40,766 bases of DNA from Bacteroidota bacterium (lineage in GTDB: Bacteria; Bacteroidota; Bacteroidia; Bacteroidales; JAAAOM01): positions 1 to 40,766 of the forward strand of contig JAAAOM010000032.1 of the NCBI GenBank assembly GCA_009908855.1. Direction: 5' to 3'. Below the pieces are notes generated by a model, which saw only the letters and a list, made by a program, of their open reading frames with translations, was not told where the DNA came from and made no database searches. Position 1 is the first letter of the stretch. The number at the start of each line of letters is the position of its first letter. Below, piece by piece: positions 16,579 to 25,810 of this stretch. The translations under genes were made by a program, and so were the position numbers.

Positions 16579-18027
16579 TTAATAATAAAACAGGGGCTCG
16601 TCTTTGATTTGTTGTTTCTTTCTGTTTATGCCCAACCTGAAATTGATTCCGGCCATAAAAGTAAATGCTCTCATTTTATGGGGTATGGGAATGCCTGAAT
16701 TTACTTCCTCGGCATAAACAATGGGGATATTGTCCACCATAAAGAAAAAATCCATTGGTAATACGCGTATAACAGGTGTTAATGGCGTGATCATCATTGC
16801 CAGGCCGGCATTTTGGAAGCTCCGGTTCATGTACGAATAGGCCAATGATAAAGAGAATCCTTTTAACGGATATAGATTGGCAGAGGCGGTGAAGGATTGC
16901 TGCAGTTTCTGATCGAAATAGGTAGTACGCGACAACAATCCCAAACCTATTTTAGGATGCGGTAAAAACCGGGCGCTTAAAAATAGCTTGGTGGGCAGCC
17001 AGGTAACATAAGCATTTTGATCATTTTCCAACGTCAGTTCACTTCTGATGGTATCTACCAATGCTTCAATATAACCGTCGTCCAGGCTACCAATATCAAG
17101 TGGCTCGATGGTTACAGTACCATCCTGTTTCATATTATAAACATTCTTTGTCCAGTTGATATATCCCAGGTCAACAATGCTGGCTGCCAATTCAAGTTGG
17201 TCGGTAAATTTGTAATTGATACCCAGGTCCATTCCCAGTCCAAAATTAGCCAAAGCATCGGTAGGGGCCATATCACTGGTATTTATCTTAAAATCAACCG
17301 AGTCAAGCGACTCATAATCACTAAAATTTTCAATTTCTTCCAGTGCGGGGGACGCCATATTAAACGTTGTTTGTATAGGTATGTCCCATTGATTAAAATC
17401 GCCGGTAAAAGAAATAGTGGTTTGGGTGGTGGATAAATTGGCCATGCCGAATAATAGCTTTCCACGCCAGCCAACAGTGATATCTGAACTCAGGTTATAA
17501 GCAATTCTGGTTGCCACTTCCTGGTAGGCCATTATGTTGATTCCTGTACTGCTGAAATCGTATGAAGGATTATTGGCATTTCCTTTTAACAGGAATTCGG
17601 GTAAATCGCCAGGATAAGTGAAATAACTATTTACCCTTGTATTCAGGTCAAATCCAAAATATAAATCGCCGGCCCTAAAACCGAGGTTAATCATCCCCAA
17701 TGGATGCATTTCAAAGAAATTGGCATTGGCAAACTCATCCAGGAATTCATCGGTGCTTTCGGGTGTGCGAATTGATAATATGGAAGAATCAAGGGATGGT
17801 TCATATTTCAGTAAGGTGTTTAAATCAAGGGTACTGTTTGAGAATTGAAAACCACCTGCAAAGCCAGCATAAAAATTGGCTTTTGGATTGATGGCCGGGT
17901 TTAACATGGTTGATTGCGGTGCGCCCCAAAAAAAATAAAGCGCATTACTGGTTTGCCCGTTTAATGAGACAGATGCCCCGATGCAAAAACAAATAAGCAG
18001 TATTTTTTTTAACTTGTCAGGTATCAT
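16579..18027 (-). CDS. DUF5723 family outer-membrane beta-barrel protein
   Basis: The 482-residue exported protein has a signal peptide at about 1-25 (ILLICFCIGASVSLNGQT). The mature N-terminus NALYFFWGAPQSTMLNPA and the PLGMINLGFRAGDLYFGFDLN strand are typical of DUF5723. Alternating aromatic strands run through the protein and it ends AFTFMAGINFRLGI, consistent with an outer-membrane barrel related to PorV/FadL-like folds. The lipoprotein gene directly upstream (25-base gap) is likely co-transcribed, so the pair may act together at the outer membrane. The substrate or role is unknown. Confidence 0.8.
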   Translation of the reverse strand: MIPDKLKKILLICFCIGASVSLNGQTSNALYFFWGAPQSTMLNPAINPKANFYAGFAGGFQFSNSTLDLNTLLKYEPSLDSSILSIRTPESTDEFLDEFANANFFEMHPLGMINLGFRAGDLYFGFDLNTRVNSYFTYPGDLPEFLLKGNANNPSYDFSSTGINIMAYQEVATRIAYNLSSDITVGWRGKLLFGMANLSTTQTTISFTGDFNQWDIPIQTTFNMASPALEEIENFSDYESLDSVDFKINTSDMAPTDALANFGLGMDLGINYKFTDQLELAASIVDLGYINWTKNVYNMKQDGTVTIEPLDIGSLDDGYIEALVDTIRSELTLENDQNAYVTWLPTKLFLSARFLPHPKIGLGLLSRTTYFDQKLQQSFTASANLYPLKGFSLSLAYSYMNRSFQNAGLAMMITPLTPVIRVLPMDFFFMVDNIPIVYAEEVNSGIPIPHKMRAFTFMAGINFRLGINRKKQQIKDEPLFYY

Positions 18028-18052
18028 AATGTTTCAAGGTTCTGTTTGTAAG

Positions 18053-19735
18053 CTATAAATCTACGTCTCCATCAAATTTTATTTCCAGGCCCAGCCTGTA
18101 AAACAATGAATTTTTCGGTTGTAGTTTAACCGGATCGTCCACATCATCGCCGCTGGTAAGCAAATGAATACTAATAACTACTTTATCAGTGTTTTCTGCC
18201 AAATTGGTGATTTCTTCGTTCGTCACTTCAAGCATACCTGTTTTGGAATCTACTTCGGTAACAATTCCGTTATCATCCACCGGTGCTCCTTCTATAAAAA
18301 ATTTGCCGGGTTCGTTAAAGCGAATGGTATCTATGTTTTGCAGATTAACCGTATCCAGCATAATCAGGTTTACATCCAGCCCAAAGGGGAAGCCATTTTC
18401 AAAAATGTAATGCAACCGCGCATAGTCAATAATATCACCTTGTTCCGGAACATTCAGAAAATCTTCAGCAGGTATGGTATCGTAATAAGCCAGATCAGCA
18501 CCGAATTCCATGGGTATTAGTAGCTCAAGGCCCACGGCTAACCGGCTATTTGTCCGTACATAATTGATGTATCCATTGTCAAATGAACGCCCTCCGGGAT
18601 TTAACAAAATGGTACCGGCAGCTGAATATGTGGTTGGCGGGGGTAATTCACCAAATAGATTATTAAGGTCCTTGGCATTCAATGCAGTGGAATCTGCCCT
18701 CACCCGGTCGGTATAGTTTTCAGGTTTCTCCAGTATAACCGGGGGTTCAAAAAGGGCACTGTCCTGTGTACCATCATTCTTGGTCGCCCGCATGCCCACA
18801 TCAAATTCCTGGTTAAACCCAAATGAGTTCTGATAATGAAATTTCACTTTCGGATTACCAAAATTAAACACTCCTTCCAGCTTGTTCATTAATTCGGGCA
18901 GATTAAGTGAAAAGGTATCCAGCTCATCAAAGCTTTTAACCACAAAACTCCCGAAATATCCGAATATATAATCGTAATCATCGAGTCCTTCATTGCTGAT
19001 TTCCAATTGCACTTGGTCACCGGAGTTAATGCTTTCACCAGCCTGTATGTCCAGGCTTAGTGTATAGGTTATGTCAAAATAAATGGAGTCGGTATCGGTA
19101 GTTCCACTCTGCATAAACTCAATGGTAGCACCATCCAGCGGAATAGTTTGTGTTCCGCTTCCTGTAATCAGCAGCGAATCATATAACCTTTCACCATCAA
19201 TGGTGATAGCGTTACTTTTGTATGTCAGCCATATATCGGGCTCGAATGTAGAGGTCACATCAATGATAATGGAGCCACTGTTTAGCAACATGCTATCTAT
19301 ATCTACTTCCTGCACAACGGAAAAATTCGGATAAAATGTGGTACTGTCAATATTGGGGAAATAAGCGTCAGACGGAAAAGGTCCAACATCACCCAGAGGA
19401 TTGCTTAAAGTTCGGGTAGGCAGGCTAAAGCCGTTTAATATTTGTGCAAGTGTTTGTTCGGAGGATAGAAAATCATCCAGGTTAAAGTTAAAGACTGAAT
19501 CCCTGAAAACGGAAAGCACTATTGAATCGTTGCCGTAAAATACAAAATTTGAATCACTTTCAGGGTTAAACAGGTCCTCTGTCGTAAAATCACCCTGAAC
19601 ACCTGGTATCTCCCAACCACCTCCATAATAAACATCGTACGAAACTTTTTCCAGGTCAATTTTATCCTGGCAACCAACCAGTAACATAAATAATGGTATA
19701 ATGAAAAATATCAAATTATTGTTAATGTATTTCAT
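18053..19735 (-). CDS. Large Bacteroidota-type lipoprotein of unknown function
   Basis: The ATG at 19735 gives 560 residues and a textbook lipoprotein signal: MKYINNN, a hydrophobic stretch, then LLVGC with Cys at 22. A TTG at 19756 would only add seven polar residues before the signal, so I reject it. The mature protein is acidic and beta-rich with no cysteine or enzyme motif that I recognise. No Ser/Asp export flag follows the Cys (QDKIDLE). It is the first gene of a likely pair with the DUF5723 barrel. An outer-membrane or periplasmic binding role is a guess from context. Confidence 0.75.
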   Translation of the reverse strand: MKYINNNLIFFIIPLFMLLVGCQDKIDLEKVSYDVYYGGGWEIPGVQGDFTTEDLFNPESDSNFVFYGNDSIVLSVFRDSVFNFNLDDFLSSEQTLAQILNGFSLPTRTLSNPLGDVGPFPSDAYFPNIDSTTFYPNFSVVQEVDIDSMLLNSGSIIIDVTSTFEPDIWLTYKSNAITIDGERLYDSLLITGSGTQTIPLDGATIEFMQSGTTDTDSIYFDITYTLSLDIQAGESINSGDQVQLEISNEGLDDYDYIFGYFGSFVVKSFDELDTFSLNLPELMNKLEGVFNFGNPKVKFHYQNSFGFNQEFDVGMRATKNDGTQDSALFEPPVILEKPENYTDRVRADSTALNAKDLNNLFGELPPPTTYSAAGTILLNPGGRSFDNGYINYVRTNSRLAVGLELLIPMEFGADLAYYDTIPAEDFLNVPEQGDIIDYARLHYIFENGFPFGLDVNLIMLDTVNLQNIDTIRFNEPGKFFIEGAPVDDNGIVTEVDSKTGMLEVTNEEITNLAENTDKVVISIHLLTSGDDVDDPVKLQPKNSLFYRLGLEIKFDGDVDL

Positions 19736-19859
19736 CCGCTTATTTTTTATTATCAATGGCCCGATGGTACATCCATAATAACATAATCATGCTGGTGTGT
19801 CTTAACACTGTCTATCATGAATGTTTAAATACCAACGATTAAAAATAATAGTAATTTCA

Positions 19860-22622
19860 CTAATGTACGGCATAATTGTTTAAAAAGTTGTTACCGGCCG
19901 GTGCAATCAAATTAAATATATCCTGGCTGTTGCCCAAATAGCCTATGCTAAATGGCGTACATCCTTCTAACGGGAACCCTTCATAAAGTTCACCATTGTT
20001 ATTAATTAAATGTAATTGATTTTGGGATTTAAAAGCCAGCCCTATTTTCTGGTCCATTCTGCCAAAATCGAAAATGATGGGTGCATAATCCGTAGGAGCC
20101 GGAATTGTATATTTAAACAATGATCGTCCGTTTGGTTTTAAAGCAATTAATGCGTCGTTGGTTAAATAAATATGCTCGGATGACCCGTTGCCATTCAAAT
20201 CATGATAAATATAATGATGATTGACGGATGTTGATAAAATATCTTCGCGTTCTGATTTGCCAGACAGATAAAATTTCACTACGGCACCTGATGTATCGGA
20301 AGTGACGAGGTAAGAATCGTTGATACTTTGTGATTCGGATAAATAGAACGGATTGCCTGCCAGGGCATATTGTTGTTCGGGATTAACCCTTGTTTCTCCA
20401 CGACGATTGAGGATGTATGTCTGTTTTTCATCAGCCAAAACAATATAATCGTTTGTTTTCACACGAATATGTTGTACACGCGTGATGATGGAATGATCGG
20501 TGCCATCAAATTTCCATCCTTTTAATAATTGCCCCTCCTGGTTGTACATATAAACATTGCGATCGTTGCCGGGTACACAAATACGATAATTCTTATTGTT
20601 GGCATAGTCAAACAACGACATTCCCCTGTCTGAGGCTGAACGTAAACGAACCGGGTAGCGCTCTACATAATTTCCCAGCCGGTCGAACAAATGCAAATAA
20701 TTTTTTGTACTAAACAGCAATTGTAGTTTACCATTTTTGTAATAATCGATCTGGTATATCTCACTGGTAATTTGCTCGTTTAAGGGTAATTTCCATAATA
20801 TGCGCCCGGCTTTATTAATTAGGTAAATAATATTTTTTTCATCCTGTAAAAAAATTTCATTTTCGTGGTTGTAATGATTTTCCACAAAGGCCGGTTTAAA
20901 AGTCGATACGGTATCCAGCAGCGTTTCCCAAAGAGTGGTATTTGTTTTTTCAACATCGGGCACTTGTGTTGCAAATACATTGGTATTAAGCATATTATTG
21001 GTGGCATAAAAGGAGGCACCCACGCTACCGAAATTACTCAGTGAAACAAGGTTATTGGTTAATGTATCGAACAGCGCCGTTTGTAATTGATTTTGTAACA
21101 GATACAATACCTGCGGGAATTCAGCATAAAAACTCAGGTTGGTTTTGGCAGGTAAAAAATCATTTACTTTAACATAATCGGCTTTGGTATATATATGATT
21201 TCTACGGATGTTGCTTGTTAAAAAATGCTCAAGTGTGCTTACATCTGCACTGAATACAAAATAGTTATCGTAAATAACCAGGTAGCGCGCATTGCTTTTT
21301 TGAAACAGGGGTTGCATGGGGTAATGCGATAATGTGTTGAATGGCAATTTGTAAACGGTGTATCGGGTGGAAGCATCAATGGTTATTTGTTTCTTAAAAT
21401 TACTTATTGAACTGTTTTGTGAACGAGCAATTGATGTTATAAGTTCTTCAGTGGCTTCGGTAGCCTGGCTATTACCTTTGTTTTTGTACAGCATCAGATA
21501 ATCATTCGATTTCGAGGAGGCATCCTTCTGCACAAAGGCCATAATGCCTTCACGATCGTAGTTGGCCTTCATGAAGGCCGTTATGTCAATGTTATAGCTG
21601 CTGTTCAGATGGTTAAGGTTTTGGCTGATGGCTTGGAGCGATCCGTATTCCTGGTTGTATGTATCCAAATGAGCCAGGTACTTATCAAAATCATTAAAAT
21701 TGAAATGGCTGTAAAAAATAGTGTTGGCCGGTAGCAATGATATAATGGAGCTTTTCTGAGGCGGTTGCTGACTGAAATAATCAAGAAACAGGTTTAAACT
21801 GTCTGACGATTTTGTGTAGCCACTAAGCAATATATAAGATTCCTGGATTTTTATATCCAGGCCCATCCATCGGGTTAATTGCCCGGCCTTTTCAAGATTT
21901 TTTTTCTCGCTGTTAATAAATAAAGGTTCAATTAATTTATGGATATTATCAAAATTAACAAACATTGTCCCTACAGCATTTTTGTTAGCTGTTGCAGCAA
22001 TTTGCCTGAAACTTTTCTGATTTATAAGTTTTGTTTCAACATTCAGTTGGCGTATGGCATCTTCCAGCAATATGGGTGATGTGCTAAGCAATAACAGCCC
22101 TTTTTTGGTTGAAAATGATAAACGGATGCTGTTAACATCCGATTGCCAGTCGTGAATGATAGCGTTTTCATACTTCCTTTCACGGAAAGTTGTATTTTCA
22201 TTGAATAGATTTTTAATGGACAGGATACTGCGCTTACCACTGATATTGTCAGGCATTTGAATGGAAGCCAGTAAATCGAAATGTGCTTTACCTGTTTCGT
22301 GCAATGAAACAATCAATGGCCCGTTTGAAAACGATTTGGCAATATTAGGGTTGGTTTTAATGAGAGAATCGAGCAATAATAAATGCGTATTAATTTTATT
22401 TACACCTGAAAAATCGCTTAAGGCATGCCAGTTATTGTTTTTATTCAACAATTCGTTGAAGAAGGTTTCGGTTTTATTGATCTGGCATAAAACAATGGCA
22501 TCGTTCGGAATTGCTTTTACCGGTTCATTAATCTGTCCGCCATCCAGTTTCAGCAGGAAATATACAATGGCCACTACACTTAAAGAAATGATAATGGCAG
22601 TTAAACTCAGTTTCTTACTCAT
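19860..22622 (-). CDS. Membrane-anchored DUF3352-like protein with C-terminal beta-propeller
   Basis: From the ATG at 22622 the protein has 920 residues; a GTG at 22643 would add seven. One transmembrane helix sits at the N-terminus (LSLTAIIISLSVVAIVYFLL). Residues about 30-560 look like a DUF3352-type region, with 'AIPNDAIVLCQI' and repeated segments on low-complexity loops that resemble substrate- or partner-binding folds. From about 615 to the end come short repeats with aromatic-glycine turns (NIIYLINKAGRILWKLPL, LHLFDRLGNYVERYPV, VYMYNQEGQLLKGW, QTYILNRRGE), as in PQQ/YncE-type beta-propellers. It should be anchored in the inner membrane with the bulk in the periplasm. It has no catalytic motif. 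Its function is unknown. Confidence 0.78.
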   Translation of the reverse strand: MSKKLSLTAIIISLSVVAIVYFLLKLDGGQINEPVKAIPNDAIVLCQINKTETFFNELLNKNNNWHALSDFSGVNKINTHLLLLDSLIKTNPNIAKSFSNGPLIVSLHETGKAHFDLLASIQMPDNISGKRSILSIKNLFNENTTFRERKYENAIIHDWQSDVNSIRLSFSTKKGLLLLSTSPILLEDAIRQLNVETKLINQKSFRQIAATANKNAVGTMFVNFDNIHKLIEPLFINSEKKNLEKAGQLTRWMGLDIKIQESYILLSGYTKSSDSLNLFLDYFSQQPPQKSSIISLLPANTIFYSHFNFNDFDKYLAHLDTYNQEYGSLQAISQNLNHLNSSYNIDITAFMKANYDREGIMAFVQKDASSKSNDYLMLYKNKGNSQATEATEELITSIARSQNSSISNFKKQITIDASTRYTVYKLPFNTLSHYPMQPLFQKSNARYLVIYDNYFVFSADVSTLEHFLTSNIRRNHIYTKADYVKVNDFLPAKTNLSFYAEFPQVLYLLQNQLQTALFDTLTNNLVSLSNFGSVGASFYATNNMLNTNVFATQVPDVEKTNTTLWETLLDTVSTFKPAFVENHYNHENEIFLQDEKNIIYLINKAGRILWKLPLNEQITSEIYQIDYYKNGKLQLLFSTKNYLHLFDRLGNYVERYPVRLRSASDRGMSLFDYANNKNYRICVPGNDRNVYMYNQEGQLLKGWKFDGTDHSIITRVQHIRVKTNDYIVLADEKQTYILNRRGETRVNPEQQYALAGNPFYLSESQSINDSYLVTSDTSGAVVKFYLSGKSEREDILSTSVNHHYIYHDLNGNGSSEHIYLTNDALIALKPNGRSLFKYTIPAPTDYAPIIFDFGRMDQKIGLAFKSQNQLHLINNNGELYEGFPLEGCTPFSIGYLGNSQDIFNLIAPAGNNFLNNYAVH

Positions 22623-22643
22623 AGCTGTAGTATCATTCTTCAC

Positions 22644-23282
22644 ATTAACTGCGATTATAAGAGATAAATCAATTGTTTTTATGAATACAGGCCTTTATTT
22701 ATTGACAATTATTAAGAAATGTCAACCAAGAACCGGCATGTTGGTTCTGAAAAATGCCTGCAGAATCAATCTATTTATTTACGTTATAATGTGAGATTGC
22801 TTCGGGAGGCTTTCGCCCCCAACACAAATAGATGTTACATCAGTAGCCTGATTGTTATTTCAATGTAGGGATGTCATTTCCCTGTCTATGCATATAAAAA
22901 CGAATTCTTCATAAAGATCATCAACTCCTGTATTTCACCATTTCAGGACATCACAATCCGGTTCACCGATTAATTTTATGTATTCACCGATTTCTTATAC
23001 TACCCGATAAATTAGAATCCTACTTTTGACCCCATGAAAACAGGTAGTGGTTTCTTAAAAGTTCATTTTTCAAAAATTAACAGGTGTTTTCTGTTCCGGT
23101 CTCCGGCTTCCGCTCAGGCTGCCAGTCACACTTAACAAAGTCGAAAGGTGGCGTATCAGCTAACGCAACTGTTTTGGCTCTGGGATATTAGGAAAATTGT
23201 AACTGTTTGAAACCAACCCCGAAAACATATTTTGATTATAGTGTGTTTATCGTGTAATTTGTAATGATATAATTAAAGAACT
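22644..23282. other. Long intergenic region with candidate control sites
   Basis: There is no credible gene here. It holds an inverted repeat TTGACA/TGTCAA (22702-22725) near the start of the DUF3352-like gene, two copies of TTCACCGATT spaced 21 bases (22962-22971, 22983-22992), a -7-like TACTTTTG (23021-23028), and a decayed stretch at about 23110-23145 reminiscent of the intergenic repeat element. A 33-codon ORF from 23034 has no support. Confidence 0.5.
22962..23028 (+). promoter_or_regulatory. Tandem activator-like sites and -7 box upstream of the efflux operon
   Basis: Two exact TTCACCGATT copies begin 21 bases apart, two helical turns, as for dimeric or direct-repeat binders such as LytTR regulators. 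The second ends about 28 bases before TACTTTTG at 23021-23028, which matches TAnnTTTG but has no good TTTG 19 bases upstream. That is the arrangement expected of an activator-dependent promoter. It lies about 255 bases before the TolC ATG, so a long leader is implied. Confidence 0.45.
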
Positions 23283-24659
23283 ATGATAAATAAGTTTATT
23301 AAAAAAATTTCACTGCTGTCAGGCATATTTATAATGGTTGGCGTAAATACATTGTTTGCACAGGATTCACTGCGGTTCACCCTTGAGCAGGCCCAGGCTT
23401 ATGCACTGGAGAATGGTGTGAACGCAAGAAATGCGGAACTTGATATCGAAGCGGCAAAAAAATCTGTTTGGGAAGCCACCGCTACCGGATTGCCACAAAT
23501 TTCAGGTAAGGTTGATTATCAGCATGTACCCGGAGAAATACCGGAGATTGATTTTGGCAGTGGTCTGGCAATGGCCTTTCAGCCACTTTATGAGGAATTG
23601 GATTTGGAATTTAATCCTGCTATGTTTGGCGGGGCATCTCCCATTGCTGAAAAAAATTCAGTAACCTACAGTGCAACGGTTTCGCAGCTAGTATTTAGCG
23701 GTGAATACATAGTTGCCTTGCAGGCATCCAAAACATATCTGCAATTGTCACAAAACCAAATGGAATTAACTGAGTTGAATGTAAAAGAAAACGTTGCTTC
23801 CAACTATTTTTCAATCCGGACATTTGAAGAAAGTTTGATGTACCTCGATTCCATGCAACAAAATCTGCAATCCACCCTTTCAGAAATGAGGCGCATGCGG
23901 GAAGTGGGCATGGTTGACCGCACCGACGTGGATCAGATTGAATTGTCGCTGAAAAATATTGAAAATCAGAAAAATGGGTTGACACGTCAACGCGAATCCC
24001 TGTATATGTTGTTAAAAATTCAAATGGGCCTGGATGTAAGTCAGGCAATTGAACTTACACAACCCTTGAATGAGCTTATGGAAGTACATGATATAGATAA
24101 AATTGCGCAGGTAGATTTCAATATTGAGAACAATGTGAATTACAAATCAATGGTAACACAAAGTGAAATTGCCGAGCTCAATTTAAAAAGAGAACGATCC
24201 AAATACTTACCCAATGTATCAGCATTTTATAGCTATACAGACAGAACCAACGCTCCACCCATCGATTTTACCATCAATCATGTGGTCGGGGTAAATGTTT
24301 CCATACCCATATTTTCCAGCGGCCAACGCATGGCACGCGTATCACAAGCCAAAATTGAACTGGAAAAAACCCGCAATCAATTGGAGCAAACAGGGCAAAA
24401 TATTCAAATGCAGGTAGAACAGGCAAAATTTGAGGTAAACAATGCATTGGATCAATATTATACCGCTAAATACAGCCTTGAATTATCGCAGCGAATTTTA
24501 AACAATACCCTTAAAAAGCATAAAGAAGGTATGGCATCAAGCATGGATTTGTCGCAAGCCAATAATCAGTATTTAGAGGCCTATACCGCATACAACCGGG
24601 CTGTAATGGAACTGTTAACAGCCAAAGTGAAATTGAATAAACTAGTAAACAATTTATAA
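23283..24659 (+). CDS. TolC-family outer-membrane efflux protein
   Basis: This is the outer-membrane channel of a tripartite efflux pump. The 458-residue protein has a signal peptide (about 1-26, ending TLFAQ) and the two-repeat TolC/OEP pattern. The first half has LRFTLEQAQAYALENG with alpha-helical coiled repeats; the second ends in the KEGMASSMDLSQANNQYLEAYTAYNRAVMELLTAKVKLNKL block typical of OEP proteins. It is the first gene of a three-gene operon with an adaptor (10-base gap) and an RND pump. No local TetR-type repressor is present. Confidence 0.93.
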   Translation: MINKFIKKISLLSGIFIMVGVNTLFAQDSLRFTLEQAQAYALENGVNARNAELDIEAAKKSVWEATATGLPQISGKVDYQHVPGEIPEIDFGSGLAMAFQPLYEELDLEFNPAMFGGASPIAEKNSVTYSATVSQLVFSGEYIVALQASKTYLQLSQNQMELTELNVKENVASNYFSIRTFEESLMYLDSMQQNLQSTLSEMRRMREVGMVDRTDVDQIELSLKNIENQKNGLTRQRESLYMLLKIQMGLDVSQAIELTQPLNELMEVHDIDKIAQVDFNIENNVNYKSMVTQSEIAELNLKRERSKYLPNVSAFYSYTDRTNAPPIDFTINHVVGVNVSIPIFSSGQRMARVSQAKIELEKTRNQLEQTGQNIQMQVEQAKFEVNNALDQYYTAKYSLELSQRILNNTLKKHKEGMASSMDLSQANNQYLEAYTAYNRAVMELLTAKVKLNKLVNNL

Positions 24660-24669
24660 TTATATACGC

Positions 24670-25785
24670 ATGAAGAAGATACAACTACTTACAATCGTTG
24701 CAGCTTTATTAATTTGGGGATGTGGACAGGATCAACCAATTCAGCAACAAATTAAGGCTAAGAAAAAGCAGATTGAAAAGCTGGAAGACGAGATAGCGGA
24801 ACTTCGCAGGCAACTACCCGATTCAGCACTCAAAAAGGCGGCAGTGCCTGTGCGATTGAAAGATATGACAGGAGAAACATTTCAGCATTACATCATTGCC
24901 TTCGGTGAAGTGGAAGCGGAGGATTATGCCATGATTTCACCCGAAATGCCCGGACAGATTAAAAAAATTCATGTACGCGAAGGACAACGGGTAAGCGCGG
25001 ATGATCTGTTGATTACATTGAATACCGAATCGGTTGAAAGTTCTATCAAACAAATAGAGGCAAACCTGGAACTGGCTGAGCAAACCTACTATAAACAACA
25101 ACGCCTTTGGAAAGACAGTATTGGTTCAGAAATGCAGTATTTACAGGCAAAAACAAATTTTGAGTCGCTTCAGGCACAGTTAAAGAACCTCAAAGCACAA
25201 TTACGCATGAGCCAGATAAGAGCCCCTTTCAAAGGGTATGTAAACGACATATTGTTGAAAGAAGGTGAGCTGGCCACACAGATGGAACCGCTGGTTGAAG
25301 TAGTAAACCTGAGTGAGCTAAAAGTTAATGCCGATATATCGGAAACCTACTTCAAAGACATTAAACCGGGCCAACAAGTTGAAGTAACTTTTGAGGCATA
25401 CCCTGATATGAAACTGGAAATGCCAATCAAAAATGTGTCCAATGTAATCGCTTCAGCAAGCCGCACGTTTGAAATAGAACTAAATTTCAAAAACAGGCAG
25501 GAAAAAATCAAGCCCAATATGATCTCAACCATACGCATTAACGACTATACAGCAGAAGATGCCATGGTGGTTCCTTCGATCATCATCAAACAAGATATAA
25601 ATGGCAAATACATTTACAAAGCAGTTACCGAAAATGGTCAAACAATGGCACGCAAAGCCTATATTGAAACAGGCTTGTCATACAACGACCAAACTTTGGT
25701 AACAGAAGGGATCAGCAAAGGGGATCAGGTAATTGTTCAGGGATATAACCTGGTGAACACCGGAATACCTGTTGAAATAAAGTAA
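24670..25785 (+). CDS. RND efflux periplasmic adaptor (HlyD/MexA-like) lipoprotein
   Basis: This is a membrane-fusion protein linking the RND pump to the TolC channel. The 371-residue protein has a lipoprotein signal with LLIWGC (Cys at about 18). A coiled coil at about 28-52 (IKAKKKQIEKLEDEIAELRRQL) follows, then the lipoyl half-motif GQIKKIHVREGQRVSADDLL, a hairpin of helices, the second half-motif IRAPFKGYVNDILLKEGELA, beta-barrel strands, and the membrane-proximal VTEGISKGDQVIVQGYNLV. The extra N-terminal coiled coil before the lipoyl part is a common Bacteroidota variant. It sits between the TolC and RND genes. Confidence 0.93.
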   Translation: MKKIQLLTIVAALLIWGCGQDQPIQQQIKAKKKQIEKLEDEIAELRRQLPDSALKKAAVPVRLKDMTGETFQHYIIAFGEVEAEDYAMISPEMPGQIKKIHVREGQRVSADDLLITLNTESVESSIKQIEANLELAEQTYYKQQRLWKDSIGSEMQYLQAKTNFESLQAQLKNLKAQLRMSQIRAPFKGYVNDILLKEGELATQMEPLVEVVNLSELKVNADISETYFKDIKPGQQVEVTFEAYPDMKLEMPIKNVSNVIASASRTFEIELNFKNRQEKIKPNMISTIRINDYTAEDAMVVPSIIIKQDINGKYIYKAVTENGQTMARKAYIETGLSYNDQTLVTEGISKGDQVIVQGYNLVNTGIPVEIK

Positions 25786-25810
25786 CTGCCGAACGATTTA
25801 AATAAAAACA

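Noticed and set aside
23034..23135. 33-codon ORF after the TACTTTTG box
   Set aside because: No homology, no ribosome-binding context, and part of it lies in repeat-like sequence.
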